This document shows positions 1 to 6,502 of a DNA stretch of 10,951 nucleotides, in pieces. The DNA is from Thomasclavelia sp. (lineage in GTDB: Bacteria; Bacillota_I; Bacilli_A; Erysipelotrichales; Erysipelotrichaceae). The notes below the pieces were generated by a model that did not search any database, had not been told where the DNA came from, and worked only from the letters and a program-made list of their open reading frames with translations. The translations under genes and the position numbers were made by a program. The stretch spans positions 1-10,951 of the forward strand of contig JAHHTG010000037.1 of NCBI GenBank assembly GCA_020024765.1, given 5' to 3'. Each line of letters opens with the position of its first letter. Position 1 is the first letter of the stretch.

Positions 1-55
1 AACAATTGAAAATGAAATGAAAGTTCCTCGTAACAATCGCCGTAAGTATGAGAAG
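1..55 (+). repeat. 55-bp exact direct repeat, copy 1 (window edge)
   Basis: Bases 1-55 are identical to 570-624, and the match stops exactly at 55/624 (next base a versus c). In copy 2 the sequence encodes part of the CdaA tail. Here it is joined in another frame to the middle of the CdaA catalytic domain, so the cdaA frame meets stops at 7-9, 13-15, 31-33, 43-45 and 49-51. The position at the very start, the exact identity and the length of 55 (a common de Bruijn k-mer size) suggest an assembly artefact. A real rearrangement is possible but less likely. Confidence 0.9.
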
Positions 56-732
56 ATTACATTAAGACAGGTATTGAGATTAATTCAGCAGTTTCTAAAG
101 AACTATTAACAAGTGTCTTTATGACTACTACACCACTACATGATGGTGCTGTTATCATTCAAGGTGACCGTATTGCTTGTGCTAGTGCATATTTCCCACC
201 AACGAATGCTGATTTACCAAGCCGTTATGGTGCTCGTCATCGTGCTGCTTTAGGCATTAGCGAAGTTACAGATGCTCTTACAATTGTTGTCAGTGAAGAA
301 ACGAGTGCGATTTCTATCGCTGAAAAAGGTAAGATTTTTGCAGTAGATGAAAAGCAATTAAAAGATTATTTACGTCGCGTTATTTGTAATGATGAAATTG
401 AAATTCGTGATAACACCAAACAACGTTCAAGTTTATTCTTAACTGATGAACCAGAAATGGTTATTGATAAAGATGAACAAGATAATGAACATCTATTCCC
501 TTCGATTTTCAAGCCAAAACCAAAGAAGAAAAAGAAAGCTAAGAAGGTCAAGGATGTTCCAGATGAAGCAACAATTGAAAATGAAATGAAAGTTCCTCGT
601 AACAATCGCCGTAAGTATGAGAAGCAACATCAAGAAAAAGAAGAACCAGTAATTAGTGAAACAGATGTAATTGAAATCACTGATAATATTACTGATGCAA
701 AAGAAACTGGAGGTAACGAAAATGCTCAATAA
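55..732 (+). CDS. cdaA: Diadenylate cyclase CdaA (DacA), 5'-truncated
   Basis: This is the catalytic (DAC/DisA_N) domain of the membrane diadenylate cyclase, which condenses two ATP into cyclic di-AMP, a signal for potassium, osmotic and cell-wall control. Visible signatures are LHDGAVII near 142, with the catalytic DGA, and RHRAALG near 235, with the ATP-binding RHR. Frame-consistent CdaA sequence reaches back to about base 55 (YIKTGIEI, then SKELL), well before the ATG at 121, so that ATG is internal. The usual N-terminal membrane helices and the first part of the DAC domain are missing because the sequence is broken at the 55-bp repeat. After the domain (about base 380) there is an unusually long, charged, low-complexity tail of roughly 115 residues with a lysine block at 511-549. 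It overlaps cdaR by 11 bases. Family identity is firm; the missing 5' end is probably not biological. Confidence 0.9.
   Translation, partial: DYIKTGIEINSAVSKELLTSVFMTTTPLHDGAVIIQGDRIACASAYFPPTNADLPSRYGARHRAALGISEVTDALTIVVSEETSAISIAEKGKIFAVDEKQLKDYLRRVICNDEIEIRDNTKQRSSLFLTDEPEMVIDKDEQDNEHLFPSIFKPKPKKKKKAKKVKDVPDEATIENEMKVPRNNRRKYEKQHQEKEEPVISETDVIEITDNITDAKETGGNENAQ
570..624 (+). repeat. 55-bp exact direct repeat, copy 2 (inside cdaA tail)
   Basis: This copy lies in the native reading frame of the cdaA C-terminal tail (reads TIENEMKVP, then RRKYEK) and flows naturally on both sides, so it is the parental copy of bases 1-55. Confidence 0.9.
709..713 (+). promoter_or_regulatory. Ribosome binding site of cdaR
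   Basis: GGAGG lies 8 bases before the ATG at 722. It decides the cdaR start: the frame is open further upstream (a TTG at 671), but only the ATG at 722 has a well-placed site. The site sits inside the cdaA coding sequence. Confidence 0.75.
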
Positions 733-2131
733 ACATCGCCATCCCGAAGATTCTAGTTCAAAAGTTGAAGTTGCTAAGAAGATTGCTGATCAAAGTAGTC
801 GCATGAGCAATGCCTATGGCAATATCGAAGAAAACGTCTTTCGCGTGTTCCGTTGGTGTTCTTCGTTGATTGATAAGGTTCTTTTCTCACCGAAATATTT
901 AAGTATTGTTTCGTTGATTATTGCGATTTTCCTATATTTCTCAGTCAACTACAATAGTGAAAATTCTATTTTATCAAAGCCACTTTCTTCGGCTAAGACT
1001 TTGTCCAATGTTCAAGTAAGTGCTCGATACAATTCCGAATCATTTGAAATTAGTGGTTTACCACAAAGTTGTGAAGTTGTTATTACTGGTGATGCTGCTA
1101 ACGTTAATAATGCTGCTACCAAGAGTGGTTATTGCCAAGTTGATCTTGAAGGTTATACCGAAGGAACTCACTCTGTTAAGTTGAAGGCGACAGGTTATGG
1201 TAACAATGTTCAAACAATCGTGTCTCCGAGCGATACTTTAATTACTTTAAAACGTAAGACAACGGGCCAATTTGAAATTAGTTATGACTATATCAATGTT
1301 GATAAAATGGATAATCGTTACGTCTTAGGTGCACCGGAATTCTTAGAAGGTTCAAAAGTTAATATCCGTGCTTCACAAGATACATTAAATTCTATTGCTC
1401 TAGTTAAGGCTTTAATCAATGTCGAAGGTGCAAGCCAAGATTTCGAAACAAATGCTCAACTGGTTGCATATGATAAACAAGGTAATGCTGTACAAGCGGA
1501 GATTGTTCCAAATGTCGTTAAAGTTAAGGTACCGGTATCATCTCCACACAAGACTGTACCAATCGTCTTAAACATTGTTGGTGATGTTCCTAATAACATG
1601 GCAATTGAAACAATTACAATGGACCGACAAACTGTTACAGTTTATGCATCTGAAAAGATTTTAGGTAGTCTTGAAGCTGTGAATGTTGACTTTGATGCAT
1701 CAACATTAACTCGTGATACAAAGATTGCAGCACCAATTAAATTGCCAGATGGTGTTACAAGTAGTGATATTGCAATGGTTAACTTAGATATTAAGCTTGG
1801 TGAATCAAGTAAGAAAGTCATCAAGGATGTTAATATCAATTATCGAAACAACAATAATAACTATTCAGCAATTATTGAAAATAACCAAACTAAAGTTGAT
1901 GTCGAAATTATTGGTACTGATACAAATATCGAAAATATCAGTGCTACCGATTTATTTGTTTATATTGATTTAGCAGGTTTAGAACCTGGCACGTATGATT
2001 TACCATTGAATATTGAAAAGAGTTCAAGTAATTCATTTGTTAAATTTAATTTGAAACAGTTAACACTTAACATCACACTAGAAAGTAGCGATGCCGAGCG
2101 TAATGCGGATTCAAAAGGAGAAACTGATTAA
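722..2131 (+). CDS. cdaR: CdaR, YbbR-domain regulator of CdaA
   Basis: A 469-residue membrane-anchored protein. The N-terminal ~55 residues are polar and presumably cytoplasmic; one transmembrane helix follows at about residues 58-76 (SIVSLIIAIFLYF), and the rest is an extracytoplasmic beta-rich region of successive YbbR-type repeats (for example VPVSSPHKTVPIVLNIVGD, and later YSAIIENNQTKVDVEI). In Bacillota, CdaR binds CdaA at the membrane and adjusts c-di-AMP production. The cdaA-cdaR-glmM order is the classic arrangement and supports the name as much as the domain does. The ATG at 722 is chosen over the upstream TTG at 671 because of the ribosome binding site at 709-713. It overlaps the cdaA stop by 11 bases and ends one base before glmM, which implies translational coupling. 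The polar N-terminal segment before the helix is longer than I would expect. No defect seen. Confidence 0.9.
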   Translation: MLNKHRHPEDSSSKVEVAKKIADQSSRMSNAYGNIEENVFRVFRWCSSLIDKVLFSPKYLSIVSLIIAIFLYFSVNYNSENSILSKPLSSAKTLSNVQVSARYNSESFEISGLPQSCEVVITGDAANVNNAATKSGYCQVDLEGYTEGTHSVKLKATGYGNNVQTIVSPSDTLITLKRKTTGQFEISYDYINVDKMDNRYVLGAPEFLEGSKVNIRASQDTLNSIALVKALINVEGASQDFETNAQLVAYDKQGNAVQAEIVPNVVKVKVPVSSPHKTVPIVLNIVGDVPNNMAIETITMDRQTVTVYASEKILGSLEAVNVDFDASTLTRDTKIAAPIKLPDGVTSSDIAMVNLDIKLGESSKKVIKDVNINYRNNNNNYSAIIENNQTKVDVEIIGTDTNIENISATDLFVYIDLAGLEPGTYDLPLNIEKSSSNSFVKFNLKQLTLNITLESSDAERNADSKGETD

Positions 2132-2132
2132 A

Positions 2133-3473
2133 ATGGGAAGATATTTTGGAACTGATGGCATCCGCGGGGTTGCCAATGAAGGCTTGACACCCGAAATTGC
2201 CTTTAAAGTTGGGGCATATCTAGCAAGCTATTTCCGTGCTGAAGGGCATACTAAAATTGTAATTGGTAAAGATACACGTCTATCTTCATCTTTACTTGAA
2301 AGTGCTTTAGTTACAGGAATTAGTGCTTATGGTGGTGATGCCTATATGTTAGGTTATACTAGTACACCTTGTCTTGCTTATAATGCCATGCACAATGATT
2401 TTAAGTGCGGTATTATGATTAGCGCTAGTCATAATCCTTATTACGATAATGGTATCAAGGTTTTTGCAACAAATGGCTTAAAACTTGATGCATCTATTGA
2501 AGCTAAGATTGAAGATTATATCGATGGTAAAGTTACATTAACGCCAGTTACACACGCTCATATTGGACGCATCTATAACTATAATGAAGGTGTTGATAAT
2601 TATTGCAATTGGATCGAATCATTATATGATATCGATTTAAGTGGTTTGAAAATTGCTTTAGATTTAGCAAATGGTTCAAATTGTTTTACTGCTGAACGTG
2701 TTATGCGTGCCAAAGGTGCTAATTTAACCATCATCAATAATCAACCTAATGGTTTAAACATCAATACAAATTGTGGATCAACTCATTTAGGTATGTTGAT
2801 TGATTTAATGAAAGAGGGCAAGAACGATATTGGTTTCGCATTTGATGGCGATGCTGATCGCGTTTTAATCGTTAATAAACGTGGTGAAGTTGTTGATGGT
2901 GATGCTATTATGTATATTTTAGCTAAATATTTACGTAAGCAAGGTTTATTAAAAGATGACATGGTAGTGACAACTGTTATGTCGAATATTGGTTTATACA
3001 AAGCTTTTGATGCGAATGATATCAACTATGAACAAGTTGCTGTTGGTGATAAGAACGTCGTAGAATCAATGTCGCGTAATGGATATAACTTAGGCGGTGA
3101 ACAATCAGGCCACATCATTAATAGTAATCATTGTTTATTTGGTGATGGTTTAAAAACGGCTTTAAATGTTTTAGAAGTTATCGTCAATGAAAAGAAAGAC
3201 TTGGATGAATTGAGTGCAGGATTAAGTATCTATCCACAATTATTAGTTAATGAAACTGTTAAAGATAAGAAGATTGTCCTAAACGATGCTGAAATCAAAA
3301 CAAAGATTGATGAAATCGCCAAAGAACTTGGGGAAGATGGTCGTATCTTAGTTCGCCCAAGTGGAACTGAACCATTAATTAGAGTTATGGTTGAAGCGAA
3401 GACTGAAGACATCTGTCATGATTTGGTATATCAAGTAATTGATTTAATCAAAGCCAAGGGCTATAGCAAATAA
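2133..3473 (+). CDS. glmM: Phosphoglucosamine mutase GlmM
   Basis: GlmM converts glucosamine-6-phosphate to glucosamine-1-phosphate, the step that feeds UDP-GlcNAc and so peptidoglycan. The 446-residue length is normal. It begins with the family hallmark MGRYFGTDGIRG. The phospho-serine loop SASHNP has the catalytic Ser at about 99; the magnesium loop DGDADR is at 238-243; the sugar-binding loop GEQSGH is at 322-327; the phosphate-binding RPSGTEP is at 408-414. The ATG at 2133 is fixed by the conserved N-terminus. An AAGGAG at 2115-2120 is 12 bases upstream, rather far, and the cdaR stop ends only one base before the ATG, so ribosomes finishing cdaR probably help initiation. In several Bacillota CdaR and GlmM both modulate CdaA, so the operon links c-di-AMP to wall precursor supply. 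A strong terminator follows. Confidence 0.97.
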   Translation: MGRYFGTDGIRGVANEGLTPEIAFKVGAYLASYFRAEGHTKIVIGKDTRLSSSLLESALVTGISAYGGDAYMLGYTSTPCLAYNAMHNDFKCGIMISASHNPYYDNGIKVFATNGLKLDASIEAKIEDYIDGKVTLTPVTHAHIGRIYNYNEGVDNYCNWIESLYDIDLSGLKIALDLANGSNCFTAERVMRAKGANLTIINNQPNGLNINTNCGSTHLGMLIDLMKEGKNDIGFAFDGDADRVLIVNKRGEVVDGDAIMYILAKYLRKQGLLKDDMVVTTVMSNIGLYKAFDANDINYEQVAVGDKNVVESMSRNGYNLGGEQSGHIINSNHCLFGDGLKTALNVLEVIVNEKKDLDELSAGLSIYPQLLVNETVKDKKIVLNDAEIKTKIDEIAKELGEDGRILVRPSGTEPLIRVMVEAKTEDICHDLVYQVIDLIKAKGYSK

Positions 3474-3479
3474 GTTATC

Positions 3480-3508
3480 AAATGGTAGGTTATATCCTAC
3501 CATTTTTT
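3480..3508 (+). terminator. Intrinsic terminator of the cdaA-cdaR-glmM operon
   Basis: Perfect 10-bp stem (AAATGGTAGG with CCTACCATTT), 6-base loop TTATAT, and a T-run reaching 3508. It begins 7 bases after the glmM stop. It separates the housekeeping operon from the two-component genes. Confidence 0.9.
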
Positions 3509-3526
3509 ATGTTACTATTGTCTAGT

Positions 3527-3532
3527 AGGAGG
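3527..3532 (+). promoter_or_regulatory. Ribosome binding site of cssR
   Basis: Perfect AGGAGG, 9 bases before the ATG at 3542. It rules out the in-frame ATG at 3482, which lies inside the terminator hairpin. I see no convincing -35/-10 pair in the 30 bases upstream. Confidence 0.8.
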
Positions 3533-3541
3533 AGTGTGCTT

Positions 3542-4216
3542 ATGAGAAAAATAATTAATGTCGTTGAAGATGAAAAAGACTTAAACGAACTTGTCAAACG
3601 ATACCTTGAACGTGATGGATATTATGTCAATTCCTATTTAACATTTGATGATGCATATGCACATTTGGACGAACCTTGTGACTTATGGATTCTTGATATC
3701 ATGTTGGATGATAATAATGGATTTAATTCAGATAAATCAGGCTTCGACTTAATGGATGAAGTTAAGGAAAGAAATCGTGAAACACCTGTCATTTTTATGA
3801 GTGCTCGAGATAAAGATTTCGATCGTATTATCGGTTTGGAAAAAGGTAGTGATGACTATATTACTAAGCCTTTCTCACCAAAAGAATTAGTTCTAAGAGT
3901 TAATAATATTATTAAACGTGTTTATAAAGATGATGAAAAGATTAAAGTAGATGGTTATGAAATCGATGAAGCTCAACGTATTGTCTACGAAAACAATGTA
4001 CCCATTACTTTAACAACAAAAGAGTTTGATTTATTGATGCTATTTGTAAAGAATCGAGGTACTGCCTTTGAGCGTGAACAAATCCTTTTAAAGGTTTGGG
4101 GTCAAAGTTTCTATGGTAGTGACCGTGTGGTCGATGATACATTAAGACGTTTAAGAGGAAAGATGCCGAAGATTAATATTCAAACAATTTATGGCTTTGG
4201 TTATCGTCTCGGTTAA
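3542..4216 (+). CDS. cssR: OmpR-family response regulator, CssR-like (secretion stress)
   Basis: A 224-residue regulator: receiver domain (about 1-125) and winged-helix DNA-binding domain (about 130-224). Receiver residues are visible: acidic pair Glu9-Asp10, phospho-acceptor Asp52 in LWILDIML, Ser87 in FMSARD, and Lys109 in YITKPF. The C-terminal half carries LTTKEFDLLMLF, ILLKVWG, DRVVDDTLRRLRGKMP and the ending TIYGFGYRLG. The LWILDIML, SARD and VWG...DRVVDD blocks closely resemble Bacillus subtilis CssR as I remember it. CssR is activated by CssS when misfolded secreted protein accumulates and induces HtrA-type surface proteases. Oddity: the loop after Asp52 (residues 56-66) is about seven residues longer than usual. 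It overlaps cssS by one base (TAATG). The CssR assignment rests on remembered similarity and the partner kinase; no htrA gene is in the window. Confidence 0.8.
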   Translation: MRKIINVVEDEKDLNELVKRYLERDGYYVNSYLTFDDAYAHLDEPCDLWILDIMLDDNNGFNSDKSGFDLMDEVKERNRETPVIFMSARDKDFDRIIGLEKGSDDYITKPFSPKELVLRVNNIIKRVYKDDEKIKVDGYEIDEAQRIVYENNVPITLTTKEFDLLMLFVKNRGTAFEREQILLKVWGQSFYGSDRVVDDTLRRLRGKMPKINIQTIYGFGYRLG

Positions 4217-5589
4217 TGAAAAGACTTAGAATTTGGAAAAACAGCTTAACGCTACTGCAACAGTTTTTATCGATTTTATTTTTTGTTGTAATAATCTTTG
4301 GGATTTTCTTCTTCACTTTGCTGCCACGTAATATTGATGCTTTCGTTAATCAACAAATGTATTCGCATATTCACAGAGCACAAGAAGGTTATCTTCAAGG
4401 AACAATGTATGATACATATCAGAAATACCACAGTGATGATAATGTATATCATTTTATCTATTCCAAGACCTCGAAACGTTATTTAAATGAAATTGAACCC
4501 AATACTTTTATTGAAACAGCTTTAAATAATATCAATCCCAATATTGTTGGTGAAACATATGATGGTCACTTTTATATTGATAATGATAATGTCGTTTATT
4601 CCATTCAAAACTTTGATGAAGACTATGCTCTGGTTTCAATTGTAACCAGAGATTATCGTAGTTCATTCAAGACAGCTTTAGTTGAAAGCACAGTCAATAC
4701 AACTTTATTAATGGTTGTTGGATTATTTATTTTCTTAATGTTGTGGGTAGTGTCAATTATTCGTCCATTAAATAGTATTCGTAATTATATTGAAAAATTA
4801 CGAAAGGGCGATAAAGCTACGTTGAATATTGATCGTAAAGATGAAATAGGCGAGTTAGCAGAAGCGCTTGTCCAAATGAATGATGAACTTTCTAAACAAC
4901 AACATATCCGTGAAGAAATGATTCAAAATATTTCACATGACTTAAAGACACCAATCGCAACAATTAAATCTTATAGTGAATCGATTAAGGATGGTGTTTA
5001 TCCTTACGATACATTAGAAAAATCAGTCGACGTCATTATCGAACATGCTGATCGTTTAGAAAAAAAGGTTTATAGTTTAATCACTTTCAATAAGATGGGT
5101 TATCTTGTTGATGATTTAGAACCTGGTGATAATCTTGAAATGATCCCAATTATTAATAGTGTTGTCAATTCTTTGAATGCTTTAAAAGGCGAGATTGAAA
5201 TTAATATGGATTTACAAGATGTTTCGTTTCATGGTGAAAAAGAACCATGGCGAATCGTTGTTGAAAATCTTGTGGAAAATGCTTTGCGCTATGCCAAAAC
5301 AGAAGTTGACATTACATTATCTGAAGATGGTTTAACTGTTTATAATGATGGTGAATTAATGGATAATGATCGAATTGAGAAACTCTTTAAACCTTATGAA
5401 AAAGGAACAAGAGGTCGTTTTGGTTTAGGATTATCAATTGTTAAAAGAGTTACAGAAACTTATGGTTATTTGGTTGTCGGAGAGAATATGTCCAACGGAG
5501 TTATATTTAGAGTCATTAAGCCTAAAACTAATAAGAAGTTTTTAAAACTCCCTCAACCAACGATTACCAATCGGGATAGTCAAGACTAA
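4216..5589 (+). CDS. cssS: Membrane sensor histidine kinase, CssS-like
   Basis: A 457-residue sensor kinase. Order of parts: transmembrane helix about 14-36; extracytoplasmic sensor region about 37-160 with no domain I recognise; second helix about 161-182; HAMP linker about 183-230 ending in DEIGELAEALVQMNDEL; dimerisation/phospho-acceptor region with His241 in NISHDLKTP; ATPase domain with N-box ENLVENALRYA (350-360), a reduced G1 box YNDGE (376-380) and G2 box RFGLGLSIVKR (401-411). SIKDGVYP just after the H-box and the RFGLGLSIVKR style resemble CssS. It presumably phosphorylates the regulator encoded just upstream, whose stop overlaps this start (TAATG). A short basic tail follows the kinase domain. 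Kinase identity is certain; the specific signal (secretion stress) is inferred from the partner. Confidence 0.85.
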   Translation: MKRLRIWKNSLTLLQQFLSILFFVVIIFGIFFFTLLPRNIDAFVNQQMYSHIHRAQEGYLQGTMYDTYQKYHSDDNVYHFIYSKTSKRYLNEIEPNTFIETALNNINPNIVGETYDGHFYIDNDNVVYSIQNFDEDYALVSIVTRDYRSSFKTALVESTVNTTLLMVVGLFIFLMLWVVSIIRPLNSIRNYIEKLRKGDKATLNIDRKDEIGELAEALVQMNDELSKQQHIREEMIQNISHDLKTPIATIKSYSESIKDGVYPYDTLEKSVDVIIEHADRLEKKVYSLITFNKMGYLVDDLEPGDNLEMIPIINSVVNSLNALKGEIEINMDLQDVSFHGEKEPWRIVVENLVENALRYAKTEVDITLSEDGLTVYNDGELMDNDRIEKLFKPYEKGTRGRFGLGLSIVKRVTETYGYLVVGENMSNGVIFRVIKPKTNKKFLKLPQPTITNRDSQD

Positions 5590-5605
5590 ATAAATTAGTT
5601 ATAAT
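5577..5605 (+). promoter_or_regulatory. Putative sigma-A promoter of deoD
   Basis: A perfect TATAAT at 5600-5605, 17 bases downstream of TAGTCA (5577-5582; 4 of 6 matches to TTGACA). The -35 overlaps the end of cssS. It would give a leader of about 38 bases before the deoD ATG. No terminator is seen between cssS and deoD, so read-through is also possible. Confidence 0.45.
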
Positions 5606-5649
5606 TATAAAGATATAAAAATGGTTATAGATTATTAGGAGGATATGAG

Positions 5650-6363
5650 ATGTCTACACCACATAATGAAGCACATTTTGGCGAAATTGCCAAAACAGTA
5701 TTAATGCCCGGCGATCCACTTCGCGCTAAGTTTATTGCCGAAACATTTTTAGAAAACCCAGTTCAATTTAACCAAGTACGTAATATGTATGGTTATACCG
5801 GTACTTATAAAGGCAAGAAAGTATCTGTTATGGGTTCTGGTATGGGTATGCCAAGTATTGGAATTTATTCATACGAATTATATAAAGAATACGGTGTTGA
5901 AAATATTATCCGTATTGGTAGTGCGGGTGGATACACAGAAGATGCACATGTTTATGATGTTATCCTAGCTTCTTCAGCATATAGTGAATCAACATTTGCT
6001 AAAGTTTTAAATAACTATGATGAAGATGTGATGATGCCAAGTGAAGAACTAAATGGTCGCTTACGTGAAGCTGCTAAAACTTTAAATATTCCTTTAAAAG
6101 AAGGACGTATTCACTCATGTGACGTTTTCTATCGTCTTGGTGGTATTGGTTACGTTGATGCTTTGGTTAATGAAAAAGAATGTGTTGCGGTTGAAATGGA
6201 AAGCTTTGCTTTATTCGCTAATGCTCGTGCATTAGGCAAGAAAGCTGCCTGCCTAGTAACTATTTCGGATTCATTTGTTTTAAGTGAAGCCACAACTGCT
6301 GAAGAACGTCAAACAAGTTTCACAAACATGATGAAGATTGCTCTTGAAGCCGTTGAAGATTAG
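5650..6363 (+). CDS. deoD: Purine nucleoside phosphorylase DeoD-type
   Basis: Reversibly cleaves purine (deoxy)nucleosides with phosphate to base plus (deoxy)ribose-1-phosphate in purine salvage. The 237-residue length is typical of the hexameric DeoD family. Landmarks: STPHNEAHFGEIA with the conserved His5, the phosphate loop LMPGDPLRAKFIAETFLE, GSGMGMPSIGIY, IRIGSAGG with Arg88 and Ser91, nucleoside-binding VEMES (182-185), the catalytic Asp207 in TISDS, and Arg220 in AEERQTSF. AGGAGG at 5637-5642 sits 7 bases before the ATG. The stop codon lies inside the following terminator stem. In B. subtilis deoD neighbours yodJ, a VanY-type carboxypeptidase (from memory); here a VanY-type gene also follows, after a small ORF, so the neighbourhood may be partly conserved. 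No defect seen. Confidence 0.96.
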   Translation: MSTPHNEAHFGEIAKTVLMPGDPLRAKFIAETFLENPVQFNQVRNMYGYTGTYKGKKVSVMGSGMGMPSIGIYSYELYKEYGVENIIRIGSAGGYTEDAHVYDVILASSAYSESTFAKVLNNYDEDVMMPSEELNGRLREAAKTLNIPLKEGRIHSCDVFYRLGGIGYVDALVNEKECVAVEMESFALFANARALGKKAACLVTISDSFVLSEATTAEERQTSFTNMMKIALEAVED

Positions 6364-6380
6364 CATAGCTAATCTTTTTT
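6356..6380 (+). terminator. Intrinsic terminator overlapping the deoD stop
   Basis: A 9-bp perfect stem, AAGATTAGC with GCTAATCTT, with a 3-base ATA loop (or 8 bp with a 5-base loop), followed by T's to 6380. The TAG stop of deoD (6361-6363) is inside the left arm. Transcription of the downstream genes must come from partial read-through or a promoter I cannot identify. Confidence 0.75.
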
Positions 6381-6393
6381 AAAAAGGAATTTT

Positions 6394-6501
6394 ATGAAGA
6401 AAAAGAAACAAATTATTTATAAAATATTTATATTGTGCATTGTCTTTATGATGATGGCAATGAGTATTTTGAGCGTGGCAATGCCCACATTAAGAGGTTA
6501 A
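6394..6501 (+). CDS. Small 35-residue single-helix membrane peptide
   Basis: ATG at 6394 with AAGGA (6384-6388) 5 bases upstream, stop TAA at 6499-6501. The peptide starts MKKKKQIIYK and continues as one hydrophobic helix (IFILCIVFMMMAMSILSVAM), ending PTLRG. Positive residues before the helix predict the N-terminus inside. The stop is one base before the next ATG, so it is probably translated together with the VanY-type lipoprotein. Good ribosome binding site, operon spacing and a coherent membrane composition support a real gene despite its size. The layout (basic start, one helix, almost no tail) is like DUF4044 or the stressosome-linked Prli42 miniproteins, but I cannot establish homology by eye. 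Function unknown. Confidence 0.65.
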   Translation: MKKKKQIIYKIFILCIVFMMMAMSILSVAMPTLRG

Positions 6502-6502
6502 T

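Noticed and set aside
2..109. Short open frame crossing the junction at base 55
   Set aside because: It fuses the CdaA tail to CdaA domain sequence in a wrong frame; a by-product of the edge duplication.
121..123. ATG at 121 as the start of cdaA
   Set aside because: Conserved CdaA sequence continues in frame upstream to about base 55, and no ribosome binding site precedes it.
671..721. TTG start extending cdaR by 17 residues
   Set aside because: No ribosome binding site at 671, whereas GGAGG is ideally placed for the ATG at 722.
366..729. Two phenylalanine-rich minus-strand reading frames opposite the cdaA tail
   Set aside because: They are shadows of the lysine-rich cdaA tail read backwards; no ribosome binding site and no recognisable protein.
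2091..2132. Upstream ATG adding 14 residues to GlmM
   Set aside because: GlmM proteins begin with MGRYFGTDGIRG; the extra residues are cdaR sequence in another frame.
3482..3541. Upstream ATG adding 20 residues to CssR
   Set aside because: It lies within the terminator hairpin and lacks a ribosome binding site.
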